Shown here: positions 15,550 through 25,132 of the stretch, in pieces
How positions within the stretch are numbered: position 1 is the stretch's first letter
Layout of the letters: the number at the start of each line of letters is the position of its first letter
Assembly (NCBI RefSeq): GCF_011043775.1
Contig: NZ_JAAKXY010000004.1
Location: 62,001-126,000 of the forward strand
DNA length: 64,000 nt
Direction: 5' to 3'
Source: Natronolimnobius sp. AArcel1
GTDB taxonomy: Archaea > Halobacteriota > Halobacteria > Halobacteriales > Natrialbaceae
The notes under the pieces: generated by a model
The model's input: the letters and a program-made list of their open reading frames with translations, nothing else
Told to the model about the DNA's origin: nothing
The model's database searches: none
Position numbers and translations under genes: made by a program

Positions 15550-16905
15550 ATGACTACGGACGACGCCCGCGCGCTGCTCGCGACCGGGTCGATCTGTGAC
15601 TCCTGTCTCGGCCGCCCCTTCGCCGAGCGGAGTTTCGGACTGACGAACGCCGAGCGCGGCCGGGCGCTGCGAACCACGATTGCACTCGAAGACGACACCG
15701 ACTTCGACCCCACGCCCCCAGCGGAGTGTTGGGTCTGTGACGGCTACTGTGACACCTACGATGCCATCGCCGACACCATCGTCGACGCACTCGAGGGTGT
15801 CGAGTTTGCGACCTATCAGGTCGGCACGCGCGTGCCACCATTGGCCGAGGAAAACGAACGGCTCCTGCGCGAAGACGCCGGTCTCGAGCCAGATGTTGGC
15901 GAGTCGTTCAAACGCGAATTCAATCGCGAAGTCGGCCGCCGCGTCGGCGCAAAAACAGGCACGGACGTCGACTTCGACCGCCCGGACGTGCTCGCGATCA
16001 TCGACCTCGAAGCGTTTGACCCGCTCGAGGCGGCCGACAACGACTCGGTGACGAGCCACGCGGTCGACGTCCAGATCAATCCGGCGTTCGTCTACGGGCG
16101 CTACCGCAAACTCGAGCGCGATATTCCCCAGACGGAGTGGCCCTGCCGGGAGTGTGGCGGCAGTGGCGTCCAACTCGGCGACTCAGGCGAGGAACCCTGC
16201 GACTACTGCGGTGGCTCGGGCTATTTGTACGACACCAGCGTCGAACAGGTCGTCCGCCCGCACGTCGTCGAAGCAATGGACGGTGACGAAGGCAAATTCC
16301 ACGGTGCGGGCCGCGAAGACGTCGACGCCCGCATGCTCGAGACCGGCCGGCCGTTCGTCCTCGAGGTCAAACGGCCGAACCGACGCGATCCCGATCCCGA
16401 AACGCTCGAGCAGGAGATCAACGAGGCCGCTGCTGGGTCGGTCGAAGTCGATGGCCTCCGGCTGGCAACGTACGACATGGTCGAACGCGTCAAAGAACAC
16501 GACGCAAGCAAGCAGTATCGCGCCGATGTCGAGTTCGCCGAGCCACTCGAGGAGGAGACGTTCAAAACAGCACTCGCGGAACTCGAGGGGACGACTGTCG
16601 AGCAGGACACCCCACAGCGTGTCGATCACCGACGAGCGAGTCTCACCCGCACGCGGACGGTCTACGATATTGGTGGCGAGTTGCTCGAGCCGACTGAAGC
16701 AGAGGTGTCCGTCCACGGCGAGGGCGGTCTCTATATCAAGGAACTCATCAGCAGCGATGAGGGGCGCACGGAGCCAAGCCTCGCTGGGCTGGTCGAGACG
16801 GACGCCGAAGTGACCGCACTCGACGTCACCCGTGTCGAAGGCGAGGACGAACCGTTCGAACTCGAGGAGTTCTTCCTCGACGAACCCCGAGACAGCGACG
16901 AGTAA
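15550..16905 (+). CDS. pus10: tRNA pseudouridine(54/55) synthase Pus10
   Basis: Makes pseudouridine 54 and/or 55 in the T-loop of archaeal tRNA. Start set at ATG 15550 (MTTDDARALL); the frame is open upstream to 15484. The 451 residues contain an N-terminal cysteine-bearing accessory domain (C16, C19; later CWVCDGYC), the Pus10 YGRYRKLERDIPQT block, a second zinc-ribbon-like insert (CRECGGSG...CDYCGGSG), and the catalytic region GREDVDARML, where D257 aligns with the Asp of TruA-type R-x-D motifs. Its product is the substrate of TrmY, encoded nearby. The next gene in the same direction is rnhB. Confidence 0.93.
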   Translation: MTTDDARALLATGSICDSCLGRPFAERSFGLTNAERGRALRTTIALEDDTDFDPTPPAECWVCDGYCDTYDAIADTIVDALEGVEFATYQVGTRVPPLAEENERLLREDAGLEPDVGESFKREFNREVGRRVGAKTGTDVDFDRPDVLAIIDLEAFDPLEAADNDSVTSHAVDVQINPAFVYGRYRKLERDIPQTEWPCRECGGSGVQLGDSGEEPCDYCGGSGYLYDTSVEQVVRPHVVEAMDGDEGKFHGAGREDVDARMLETGRPFVLEVKRPNRRDPDPETLEQEINEAAAGSVEVDGLRLATYDMVERVKEHDASKQYRADVEFAEPLEEETFKTALAELEGTTVEQDTPQRVDHRRASLTRTRTVYDIGGELLEPTEAEVSVHGEGGLYIKELISSDEGRTEPSLAGLVETDAEVTALDVTRVEGEDEPFELEEFFLDEPRDSDE

Positions 16906-16977
16906 GCCGCCAGCAGTTTCGTTTTCCACTCGCTCGAGAGTCACAATCGTTATCCGGTCATCCGACGACCTCCCGGT

Positions 16978-17670
16978 ATGCCATTCGGCGTCGACGAAGC
17001 CGGGAAGGGGCCAGTCTTCGGGTCGATGTTCGCTGCAGCCGTCTCGCTCGAGAATCCCGACTGGCTCCCCGAGGGAATCGCGGATTCGAAGCAACTCACA
17101 CCCACCAGACGCGAGGAACTCGCGGCGACGATTCGCGCGGACGAGCGCATTCGCGTCGGTGTCGCGGAAATCACGCCCGAACGGATCGACGACCCCGAGA
17201 CGGACATGAACTCGCTGTCAGTCGCCGCCCACGCAGAAGCAATCAACGACGCGTTCGCTGGACTTGAGGAGGGCGGCATTCTCGATGACGAAAGCACCAT
17301 CTCCGGACTCTGTGACGCCTGTGACACCGATGCGGATCGGTTCGCCCGGCGAGTGCACGACGCTTGTGAGCAGACACTCGAGACAGATCACTCGCTCGAG
17401 ATCGACGCTCGTCATGGCGCAGATGACGAGTCACCGATTGTTGGCGCGGCGAGCATCATCGCGAAAGTCAAGCGTGATGCCCACGTCGCGGCCATCGCCG
17501 AGGAGTACGGCGAGATCGGCAGTGGCTATCCGAGCGACCCGAACACCCGCGAGTTTCTCGAGACCTACGTCGACGACCACGGCTCGTTGCCGCCGTTTGC
17601 CCGTGAGTCGTGGTCGACCTGCGAGGACGTACTCGCGGCGGCCCAACAGACCGGCCTCGGGCAGTTCTAA
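16978..17670 (+). CDS. rnhB: Ribonuclease HII
   Basis: Cleaves RNA in RNA-DNA hybrids and removes single ribonucleotides and primers from DNA. The 230 residues begin at ATG 16978 (MPFGVDEAGKGPVFG), with the acidic pair D6/E7 of the DEAGKG motif. The DSKQLTPTRREEL block and GAASIIAKVKRDAHV segment are typical of archaeal RNase HII. GSGYPSDPNTREFL near the end is the conserved substrate-side loop. It lies 72 nt after pus10, in the same direction. Confidence 0.95.
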   Translation: MPFGVDEAGKGPVFGSMFAAAVSLENPDWLPEGIADSKQLTPTRREELAATIRADERIRVGVAEITPERIDDPETDMNSLSVAAHAEAINDAFAGLEEGGILDDESTISGLCDACDTDADRFARRVHDACEQTLETDHSLEIDARHGADDESPIVGAASIIAKVKRDAHVAAIAEEYGEIGSGYPSDPNTREFLETYVDDHGSLPPFARESWSTCEDVLAAAQQTGLGQF

Positions 17671-17717
17671 GGGGCCTACGGCTTGGTTTTATACGCGCCC
17701 ACGGTGGACTGTGAGCC

Positions 17718-18695
17718 GTGCTCGAGGTTCTGGCGCTGCTCGTCATCGCCACTGTCGCAACTGGAGTCGTCTGGAAAGGGAGCACCTGGCTCGAGGCTGC
17801 AGCGAACGACCTCGCAGCGGGCTACGGCGTCCCCGCAGTGGTTCAGGGCGCGGTCATCGCCGCCGTCGGCTCGAGTATGCCGGAACTAATGAGCGTCATC
17901 ATTGCGACGCTGCGCTACGGCGAGTTCGAACTGGGCATCGGTGCTATCGTCGGCTCGGCGGTGTTCAACCTCGTCGGCGGTCGGATGGACACGAACCGCG
18001 ATTTGGTCTACAAGGAGGCGCTGTTCTACATGCTCGCCGTTGCCGTGCTCCTGTTGACGTTCTCGCTTGCCGTCATCTACTCCCCGCTCGAGGGCGAGCC
18101 ACTCGAAGGGACGATCACCCGCCCACTCGCGCTCGTCCCGCTCGGACTGTACGCGCTGTACCTGTTCGTCCAGTACCTCGACGTCAGCGAACACGATGGG
18201 ACTCGAGCAGAGATCCCCATAGCTCGGACCTGGGGCTGGTTCGCAGTCGGACTTGTGGTCATCATCGTCGGCGTCGAAGGACTCGTGCAGGCCGCAATCG
18301 GCCTTGGCGACGCCTTCGGCACGCCCGCGTTTCTCTGGGGCATGACCATCGTCGCCGCCGGCTCGAGCGTGCCAGATGCGTTCGTCAGCGTCGCTGCAGC
18401 CCGTGAGGGCCGCTCGAGCGTGAGCCTCGCGAACGTCCTCGGGAGCAATATTTTCGACCTGCTCGTTGCACTCCCCGCCGGCGTCCTCGTCGCCGGTTCG
18501 CTGGCGATAGCGTTCCCCCACGTTGTCCCGATGATGGCGTTTCTCATCCTCGCGACGGTCGTCTTCTTCGCTATCGCACGGACGGACATGCTGCTCTCGC
18601 GGACTGAGGCGTGGACATTGCTGGGACTCTATGGCCTGTTCGTCGTCTGGCTCGTCCTCGAGAGCCTCGACGTGGTGACTGTGTTGCCGACGTAG
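17718..18695 (+). CDS. Sodium/calcium (CaCA) exchanger family membrane protein
   Basis: Cation antiporter of the YrbG/CaCA type with about ten membrane helices. The start is GTG 17718. The two alpha repeats are visible: GSSMPE (51-56) followed by GAIVGSAVFNL, and GSSVPD (215-220) followed by ANVLGSNIFDL. Each repeat normally provides an acidic ion ligand (E56, D220 here). The central loop (about 155-170) is acidic and cytoplasmic. It is 48 nt after rnhB. Substrate ion not determinable by eye; calcium/sodium is the family default. Confidence 0.85.
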   Translation: MLEVLALLVIATVATGVVWKGSTWLEAAANDLAAGYGVPAVVQGAVIAAVGSSMPELMSVIIATLRYGEFELGIGAIVGSAVFNLVGGRMDTNRDLVYKEALFYMLAVAVLLLTFSLAVIYSPLEGEPLEGTITRPLALVPLGLYALYLFVQYLDVSEHDGTRAEIPIARTWGWFAVGLVVIIVGVEGLVQAAIGLGDAFGTPAFLWGMTIVAAGSSVPDAFVSVAAAREGRSSVSLANVLGSNIFDLLVALPAGVLVAGSLAIAFPHVVPMMAFLILATVVFFAIARTDMLLSRTEAWTLLGLYGLFVVWLVLESLDVVTVLPT

Positions 18696-18736
18696 TTCGA
18701 CGTTCGAAAATGCCGGACGAAAGCGTGAAACCCGCG

Positions 18737-20359
18737 TTAGCGGTCAGTCAGCAGTCGCTGGAGGATGTCCCCGTAGGCTGGCCGGGTGATGAGGACACCG
18801 ATCAGCACGCCGAGGATGGTGATGATGGCGAAGCCGCGCAGGTCGCCCAGACTGAGGACGGCAAGCGGCGAGAGTGCGATGATCGTTGTCGCCGCGGCGG
18901 CCCCGATGATCCAGAACGCCTTGCGGAAGCGAGATTCGAACACCCGCTGAGAACTTACCTCGCCTTCGTCCATCACCTCGTCGGCAATGATGATGAGGTC
19001 ATCCACCCCCGTCCCAACGACGGCGATAAAGCCAGCGACGTGAGAGAGATCCAGCGGCATGCGTATCAGCGCCGCAAAGCCAAGCAAGATTACCACCTCC
19101 GCTGTCGCAGTCAGGATCATCGGCATGGCCACCTTCGGGTTCCGGTAGCGCAGGAAGACCATCCCGCTGACTGCCAGAATCGAAAGGCCACCGATCAGCA
19201 GCGAGTAGAGCTTGAACTGATCTGCCAGCGCTGGCTCAACGGAGAGGGTCTGTTCCTGGCTGAAATCAAGCGGCGCGGGCATGGAGCCAGCCCGGAGGTT
19301 CACCGAGAGCAACTGCGCCTGATCGAGTTCAGGCGCACCCATGAAGAAGCTGGGATCGTCCTGCCAAGTCCCGGCGTTCATGTTATCGGCCAGCCGTGGT
19401 CCCATGCTGTGGGCGTCAATCGCTTCACCGTCGACCACAGTGACGAGACAGTACTGCGAACGGTCGTACTCGCCTTGGAACTCAACCTCGCCGCCAACAC
19501 CGCTGAGATCACATTGGCCCTGTCCCTCGCTGGTGAAGCCGAGTTCGTTCAACCGGTCCTGGTACCCCGGTGCAGCACTTCCATCGACCGAAATCGGCAC
19601 CTCGTAGCCCGGGTTTTCCTCACTCGAGCGCGGGGCGTCTACGGTATCGATCTCTTCACCGGTCAGGACCGTCTCGTTCGTGTAGGATCCATCATCTGTC
19701 TGGTAGTACGCCTGCAACTCGACGATACCGCGCTCTTCGAGTAGTTCGCGGAGTTCGTCGGGGTCCATGTCAGGAACTTCGGTGACGATGTAATACCCCT
19801 CGCCGAGCGTGTCTTCCTCGTAGGCGGTACCGCCGGTCAAGCCGGCTTCGTTGACACGGTCTTGAATCGTGTCGATCATCTGTGCACGCGTCTGTGCGGA
19901 GACGCCGCTTCGGATATCGTCTTCGTCAACGTCGACACCCTGGTCTTGGAGGACCGCAGCGAACTCCTCCTCGCTCACCTCGTCCGTGTAAATCTCGGCC
20001 GAAACCGTGCCGTCATCAGTAATCGTGACGCTTGCGTCGCCGGTCTCGAGGTCGAGTTCCTCGTATATCGCGTCCTCTAGACTACTGCTTCTGTCGTGGT
20101 CGACCGACCCGTCTTCATCGACGATGCCGGCGTCGATATCTTCGGCGACGAGCCCGGTAATCGGCGCACTAATTCGAGTCCCGCCATCTAAGTCGATCCC
20201 GTACTCGAGGTTGCTCGCGGTGTCGTCAACTTCGTCTTCGACGACGGCGTCGTCGGCCATGATACCGCCGGGGTAAAACAGCGCGACAAGCGCAGCGGTA
20301 ACGAACAGGATGAGCAAGATGAGCCGCCAGTACTCTTTGATGAAGGCTTTGGGTCCCAT
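18737..20359 (-). CDS. secD: Protein-export membrane protein SecD
   Basis: RND-like partner of SecF that helps pull proteins through the Sec channel using the ion gradient. The 540 residues show an N-terminal membrane helix (about 9-30), a large extracellular domain with the conserved YGIDLDGGTRI motif, and a five-helix C-terminal bundle (from about 385) with VGTGVDDLIIIADE. The start ATG 20357-20359 overlaps the secF stop by one base (TAATG), so translation is probably coupled. Archaea lack SecA, so the role is inferred to be late translocation. Confidence 0.95.
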   Translation of the reverse strand: MGPKAFIKEYWRLILLILFVTAALVALFYPGGIMADDAVVEDEVDDTASNLEYGIDLDGGTRISAPITGLVAEDIDAGIVDEDGSVDHDRSSSLEDAIYEELDLETGDASVTITDDGTVSAEIYTDEVSEEEFAAVLQDQGVDVDEDDIRSGVSAQTRAQMIDTIQDRVNEAGLTGGTAYEEDTLGEGYYIVTEVPDMDPDELRELLEERGIVELQAYYQTDDGSYTNETVLTGEEIDTVDAPRSSEENPGYEVPISVDGSAAPGYQDRLNELGFTSEGQGQCDLSGVGGEVEFQGEYDRSQYCLVTVVDGEAIDAHSMGPRLADNMNAGTWQDDPSFFMGAPELDQAQLLSVNLRAGSMPAPLDFSQEQTLSVEPALADQFKLYSLLIGGLSILAVSGMVFLRYRNPKVAMPMILTATAEVVILLGFAALIRMPLDLSHVAGFIAVVGTGVDDLIIIADEVMDEGEVSSQRVFESRFRKAFWIIGAAAATTIIALSPLAVLSLGDLRGFAIITILGVLIGVLITRPAYGDILQRLLTDR

Positions 20360-21255
20360 TAGGATCGTACCCCCTCGAATTTGTACCAGCGAAGCAGGCT
20401 TAGGTTCAACATGTACGTATTCATCAGGTCAGCCGCAAGGCCGACGAAGAGGATGATGCCGACCGAGGCGAGCAGTTCGACGCCGAACAGCGTTGCAGCG
20501 ACACCCATCACGAGCATCGCCGCCATCGACGTGACAGTCATCGTCACACCCGTTCGGGTCGCCCGGTGGGTACTTTCATAGAAGTCTCCCTGTCGGCGCA
20601 GAATGTGATTGTTTAAGAGGATATCCGAGTCCACTGAGTATCCGATCAGCATTAACAACGCGGCAACGGTCCCCAGCGAGAGCGAAATATTCGCCAGTGA
20701 CATGAACGCGAGCGGGATCACAATGTCAGAAAACGCCGAGAGGACAATTGCAATCGACGGGACGAACGTCCGAAACAGCAAGAACGCGATGACGCTCATC
20801 CCAAGAAACGCAACAGCAATGCCAAGCAGTGCCGTCTGCTGTGTCTGTTCGGCGAACGTCGGTGAGACTGTTGACTGGGATTGGACCACCGACGCGTCAC
20901 CGTCCGCTTCTAGATTTGTCTCCGCCTGCTCGCTTAACGTCTGAATCACATCGTTGTCCTCGATGCCAGCGAACTGAACGGTGTACTGGTTCTCGACACC
21001 GGGTGCCTGGACGGATTGGATCGAATCAGGCTCGATATCGAACGCTCCCTCGATCTCAGACTCCGAGGAAGTCGTCTGAACAGTCAACTCCGCACCGCCG
21101 GCAAAATCCATCCCGAGTGGAACCGGCGTCCCGGTGAGTAAAAAGCTCCCGCTCAGAACGAGTAACGCGACCGCGAGGACCGCGAGTGGTACCGCCGCGA
21201 GCTGGCGGTCGGTGTACCGGGTGTAATCTATCTCCGGTACGTCGAAATACCCCAT
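20359..21255 (-). CDS. secF: Protein-export membrane protein SecF
   Basis: Forms the SecDF membrane complex. Start chosen at ATG 21255 (MGYFDVPEIDYTRYT); two further ATGs lie at 21264 and 21267, but haloarchaeal SecF proteins begin close to the VPEIDYTRYT block. Visible features are a first helix (about 20-45), the GMDFAGGAELTV motif, and a C-terminal bundle with LMLIGYSVDSDILLNNHIL, where SecF proteins carry the D-S-D motif. It is first in the secF-secD pair, ending in the secD start codon. Confidence 0.95.
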   Translation of the reverse strand: MGYFDVPEIDYTRYTDRQLAAVPLAVLAVALLVLSGSFLLTGTPVPLGMDFAGGAELTVQTTSSESEIEGAFDIEPDSIQSVQAPGVENQYTVQFAGIEDNDVIQTLSEQAETNLEADGDASVVQSQSTVSPTFAEQTQQTALLGIAVAFLGMSVIAFLLFRTFVPSIAIVLSAFSDIVIPLAFMSLANISLSLGTVAALLMLIGYSVDSDILLNNHILRRQGDFYESTHRATRTGVTMTVTSMAAMLVMGVAATLFGVELLASVGIILFVGLAADLMNTYMLNLSLLRWYKFEGVRS

Positions 21256-21372
21256 ATACCCCATCACACGAAGTCCCCCGAAGTAAGCCTTCCCAATTAG
21301 ACTAGTCTGTTTTCTGGCGAATCACGCTCACCCAACCGCAGATTCAAGCCGCTCGAGCGCCTCTCATGGCGT

Positions 21373-21756
21373 ATGCCGAACGACACAAACCAAGCCACCG
21401 AAACGCGGTCGGAGGCAGGCGACGGCCAGGGGGCACCCGGCGATGACCACGCCGATCGGATCGTCGTTTCCTACCCCGAAGACCTCTCGAAGTGGGGCCT
21501 GTTCCAACTCGAGAAGTCCTCGTTCCGAACCTATCTCCTGAAAGTGTACGACGACGTGGCCGTCGGCGATGTCTGGGAGGAGTTCCTCGACGTTGGCTGC
21601 TGTGGCAGCGCGATGGACGTCTCCCTTCACGTCGAACACCTCGAGGGCGGAACCCGAATCAATCAGGAGACAACCCTCGAGTACGAATCGAGAGACAGCG
21701 TCGAGATGGAAGGCAGTTGGCAGGCCCAGAGCGAGGGTGGCCCGAAACGCGCCTGA
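21373..21756 (+). CDS. Conserved-looking haloarchaeal protein, unknown function
   Basis: A 127-residue acidic protein starting MPNDTNQATETRS. A disordered, acidic first 28 residues precede a compact domain (DRIVVSYPEDLSKWGLFQLEKSSFRTYLLKVYDDV). A double cysteine (VGCCGSAMDVSLHVE) follows and a beta-rich C-terminus. No motif points to a reaction. It is convergent with the DUF5812-like gene and divergent from secF. Confidence 0.7.
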   Translation: MPNDTNQATETRSEAGDGQGAPGDDHADRIVVSYPEDLSKWGLFQLEKSSFRTYLLKVYDDVAVGDVWEEFLDVGCCGSAMDVSLHVEHLEGGTRINQETTLEYESRDSVEMEGSWQAQSEGGPKRA

Positions 21757-21788
21757 AAGCGGCGAGTACGCCAGTGCTTTCAGTCGGT

Positions 21789-22262
21789 TCAGTCCGGCAG
21801 GTATCGAACACTCAACACGCCGTCGTCGGCTGAACGACGAACCTCCACGCGAACTGCCTCGAGTCGTGCAGCACGCGCAACAGTTTCTTCGTCCTCGAGG
21901 ACATCAGTAGCCGCGTCCTCGATGTCTTCTTCCGGCACGCGGAAAATGTGGAGTTCACCGGTTCCAGCGCGTTCTTCCTGGATTAGGTCGCCGACCTCGG
22001 CATCGGCTGCGAGTTCTTTTTCGTGTGTGGTCGGCTCGAGGTCGCTGTCGATCACATCGACCGTTCGTCGCTCCTCGACGTCGATCACTTCCCAGGTGAC
22101 CTCGAGCGGGGGTTCCGGTGCGACAGTCGCCTCGAGGACGTCGTGTAACTCGAGACCGGGATTGGACGCGAGTGTATGAACCTGTGCAGTGTCGACATCG
22201 CGGACGACGGCCGACTCGCTTTCGGCGTGGGTGACAACGAAAGTGCCCGTTGTTTCGCTCAT
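21789..22262 (-). CDS. DUF5812-like haloarchaeal protein
   Basis: A 157-residue protein starting MSETTGTFVVTHAESES at ATG 22262. The pattern VVRDVDTAQVHTLASNPGLE, then ATVAPEPPLEVTWEVIDVEERR, then a helical acidic C-terminus matches what I recall of DUF5812. The N-terminal part looks like a small beta-barrel similar to OB or RNA-binding folds. Function unknown. It is divergent from pgi. Confidence 0.75.
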   Translation of the reverse strand: MSETTGTFVVTHAESESAVVRDVDTAQVHTLASNPGLELHDVLEATVAPEPPLEVTWEVIDVEERRTVDVIDSDLEPTTHEKELAADAEVGDLIQEERAGTGELHIFRVPEEDIEDAATDVLEDEETVARAARLEAVRVEVRRSADDGVLSVRYLPD

Positions 22263-22394
22263 ATCCGCCTATAGATCAAGGATGGGTTTTGGGGTTTCGG
22301 CTTCTGTCCGGTCGGCAGGGACACTCATCGCCTCGCGCCGACGCCGCCAGCGAATGACGGAACGCCTTTACTCCGCGCGGTTGCCGTCTCGAGC

Positions 22395-23696
22395 ATGAAC
22401 ATCGATATCGGCAATGCACTTGCCACCGTTGCGTCGCCGGGCGTCTCGAAGGAGAGCCTCGAGCGACTGGACGCACAGGTCGCGGACGCACACGAACGCA
22501 TCGAGCAGGGGATGGCAAATTCCGAACACGGTTACGAGGCACTGAACCTCCCCGAGAACGTCGATCCCGACGACATCCGCCAGGCCGTCAAACCGGTCGC
22601 GGACGCCGACGCGCTCATCACGGTCGGCATTGGCGGCAGCGCACTCGGCGCGGCGACACTCACGGACGCACTCGCCGACGAGAGCGACACCGAGGCCATC
22701 TACCTCGACAACGTCGACCCCGACTGGGTCTCGAGTCACCTCGAGCGACTGGATCTCGAGAGCGCGGCGATCAACGTGGTCTCGCGCTCGGGAACCACCG
22801 CGGAGACGCTCGCGAACTTTCTGGTCGTCCGCGAGGCGTTCGAGGACGCTGGCGTCGACTGGACCGAACGCACAATCGTAACGACCGGCGAGTCCGGCCC
22901 GCTTCGGGACCTCTCGGATCGCCACGATCTCCCCTCGCTGAAAGTGCCGGACGGCGTTCCTGGCCGTTTTTCGGCGCTCTCTGCTGTGGGACTGGTCGCC
23001 GCCGAAGTCTGTGGCCACGATGTTGAGGCCTTGCTCGAGGGCGCTGCTGCCGAGCGTGAGACGCTTACTGGCTCGTTGTTTGACTGTCCGGCCTACGCTT
23101 ACGGCGCGACGAGTTACGCACTCGACCAACGCGGCGCGGCGATCAACGCGATGATGCCCTACGCGGAGTCACTCGAGACCTCGGCGGAGTGGTTCGCCCA
23201 GCTCTGGGCCGAGAGCCTCGGCAAAGACGACCTCGGGCAGACGCCCGCTCGAGCGCTCGGCGTGACTGACCAGCACTCCCAACTCCAACTCTACCGCGCG
23301 GGACCGCGAGACAAACTCGTCACCTTCGTCGTGCCTCAGGAGCAGTCGGATCGAGCGATTCCCGACACCGAGGTCGAGGACCTTGCCTATCTCGGCGATT
23401 CGACGCTCGGCGAACTGCTCTCCGCGGAGTTCGAGGCGACCGAAGCGAGCCTCGCCGCTGCAGGCCGACCGAACGTCCGAATCGAACTCGAGCGCGTCGA
23501 CGAGTACGAACTCGGCGGGTTTCTGTACGCGATGGAAGCGGCCTGCGTGCTCGCGGGCGAACTGTACGGCGTCAACACGTTCGAACAGCCGGCCGTCGAA
23601 TGGGCGAAAAAGGCGACTCGAGGGCTACTCGGCGGCGGCGACTTCGAAGAGGCTGACGCGGTTGCGGAGAAGACGGAACTGCGCATCGAGCGATGA
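22395..23696 (+). CDS. pgi: Glucose-6-phosphate isomerase
   Basis: Interconverts glucose 6-phosphate and fructose 6-phosphate, used in haloarchaea mainly for gluconeogenesis and sugar supply. The 433 residues contain the sugar-phosphate-binding VGIGGSALGA loop (about 77-86), the SRSGTTAET segment, and the C-terminal KDDLGQTPARALGVTDQHSQ block with the catalytic Glu/His surroundings. It is shorter than bacterial Pgi, as usual for archaeal forms of the superfamily. The TGA stop abuts the end of the downstream insertion sequence. Confidence 0.95.
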   Translation: MNIDIGNALATVASPGVSKESLERLDAQVADAHERIEQGMANSEHGYEALNLPENVDPDDIRQAVKPVADADALITVGIGGSALGAATLTDALADESDTEAIYLDNVDPDWVSSHLERLDLESAAINVVSRSGTTAETLANFLVVREAFEDAGVDWTERTIVTTGESGPLRDLSDRHDLPSLKVPDGVPGRFSALSAVGLVAAEVCGHDVEALLEGAAAERETLTGSLFDCPAYAYGATSYALDQRGAAINAMMPYAESLETSAEWFAQLWAESLGKDDLGQTPARALGVTDQHSQLQLYRAGPRDKLVTFVVPQEQSDRAIPDTEVEDLAYLGDSTLGELLSAEFEATEASLAAAGRPNVRIELERVDEYELGGFLYAMEAACVLAGELYGVNTFEQPAVEWAKKATRGLLGGGDFEEADAVAEKTELRIER

Positions 23697-23702
23697 CATC
23701 CT

Positions 23703-23722
23703 CCCCGGCGCGAACGCCGGGG
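23703..23722 (-). terminator. IS right-end hairpin, probable guide-RNA scaffold end or terminator
   Basis: ccccggcg (23703-23710) pairs perfectly with cgccgggg (23715-23722) around a cgaa loop. It lies 22 nt downstream of the tnpB stop and 7 nt downstream of the pgi stop on the other strand. In IS605 elements, reRNA/omega RNA covers the tnpB 3' end and the right end, so this hairpin is likely part of it. It may also stop pgi transcription. Confidence 0.6.
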
Positions 23723-23743
23723 TTTCCTCCGTGGGAGTCTCGG

Positions 23744-25090
23744 CTATGCCAATTCCCCGGAGGCAATATTCCCGTCACGGTGGACGGTACTCGGGTCTGT
23801 GCGCTGTTCTTTGGGACTTTCGTGAGGATATGGTATTCCCGACCAATCATGGTCGTCCCACTCGAACCGCACGGGCCGTGCCATCAGCCCGACTGCCTGC
23901 TCTGCGTGCCGTCTCAGGAACGTTTCCGACGCAGTGAGATCGGCGTGCCCCTCGAACCCGCACGGGCAGGTGAGCGTGTCCTGATGCCGTGTGGTGCGGT
24001 CTGTGCCGCCGCACTGCGGGCACTCTTGACTGGTCCACGCTTCCGACCGCACTTCGACCGTGATACCGTATTCTTCGGCGGAACACGCCAACCGTTTGGT
24101 GAATTTCTTGAACGCCCAGAAGTTGTGCGTCTTGGCGTTTGTCTCGACCGACCAGTGCGTGTCCAGCACGTCAGTCAAGCCACCGATATACACCGTGTCC
24201 ACACCGCCCTTGTACAGACGTTCCAGCAGATCACGACACAGTGCCTCTTCGGCGTGGTCGCGGCGGCGGGTTCGCTTACGGTACAGCCGCCGGATACGCT
24301 TGCTACTGTATTGGCCTTCTTCGAGTTTCGACTGTAACCGGGCGATTTCTCGCGTCGTCTCGCGGAACCGCTGGAACAACTCACGGCCCTCATACAGGTA
24401 TTGCTCGCCAGTCGTTGTGGTACAGGCAACGAGATTGTTTGCACCAATATCCAGAGCGGCCTTTTTATCGGCCAGTGGAGTGTCCCGCGCATCGTCAGAA
24501 ACAGTCACGGGTTGCGAAGCTCGGAAGGTGCTGTCTGTCTCGTCGTACCACAAGTCTAACCGGCCCTGTTTCTCGTACTCGGACCAATTCGGGTTGCCAG
24601 CGATTTCCAGCCGGAGACGCCCGGTGTGGCCGTATTGGTCTTTCAATTCGCTCCCGACCAGTATTTCGAGCCGGGAACAGTCTCCCCATTTGATGGTGTA
24701 CGACGTGTTGCGGATGACGGTATGCAGTTTTCGTCCGTCGTCTTTGTTGCCCCAGAACCCCGGTGGCTCCGGGTGTTCAGTGACTGACGTATTCGACTCG
24801 TCGTGATACTTGTTCTTCGTATCGAAGAACCCACGCCATGCTTCGGAGTTCTTCCGTATCACTTGTTGGGCGGTGGACGCACCGAGAACGCCTTTGTACG
24901 TGCCTTCGAGTCGGCCAGTATCGGTGTCCCACACGTCCTCGTCTTCGTAGCCGTCTTCGTCGTTGTACCGCATGAGGCGTTCGTAGTTAACCTCGTTCCA
25001 GAGAGCGGCGGAAGCGTCCAACAAGTCTAGTAGCAGTTGCTCTCCCTTGTTGGAGAGCGGGCGCACGGCGAACGTGTTGGTGCGCTTCAC
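23744..25090 (-). CDS. tnpB: TnpB-like RNA-guided nuclease homologue (IS1341 type)
   Basis: A 448-residue protein of the TnpB family, ancestors of Cas12, which cut DNA guided by RNA from the element end. The RuvC-I Asp is in ALDIGANN (D214). The zinc finger CPQC...CPCG spans 357-377, and RuvC-III Asp is in GHADLTASE (D384). At the usual RuvC-II Glu position (normally I-x-x-E-D-L) the sequence is VYIGGLTDV, with glycine 303. E350 in [11 protein letters not shown] may substitute, as in reported rearranged TnpB sites; otherwise the protein may bind but not cut. It is divergent from the RHH gene. Confidence 0.88.
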   Translation of the reverse strand: MKRTNTFAVRPLSNKGEQLLLDLLDASAALWNEVNYERLMRYNDEDGYEDEDVWDTDTGRLEGTYKGVLGASTAQQVIRKNSEAWRGFFDTKNKYHDESNTSVTEHPEPPGFWGNKDDGRKLHTVIRNTSYTIKWGDCSRLEILVGSELKDQYGHTGRLRLEIAGNPNWSEYEKQGRLDLWYDETDSTFRASQPVTVSDDARDTPLADKKAALDIGANNLVACTTTTGEQYLYEGRELFQRFRETTREIARLQSKLEEGQYSSKRIRRLYRKRTRRRDHAEEALCRDLLERLYKGGVDTVYIGGLTDVLDTHWSVETNAKTHNFWAFKKFTKRLACSAEEYGITVEVRSEAWTSQECPQCGGTDRTTRHQDTLTCPCGFEGHADLTASETFLRRHAEQAVGLMARPVRFEWDDHDWSGIPYPHESPKEQRTDPSTVHRDGNIASGELA

Positions 25091-25132
25091 GACAACAGAT
25101 TATTATACTTTTGGTCTTAAAGTCTTTTCGTC

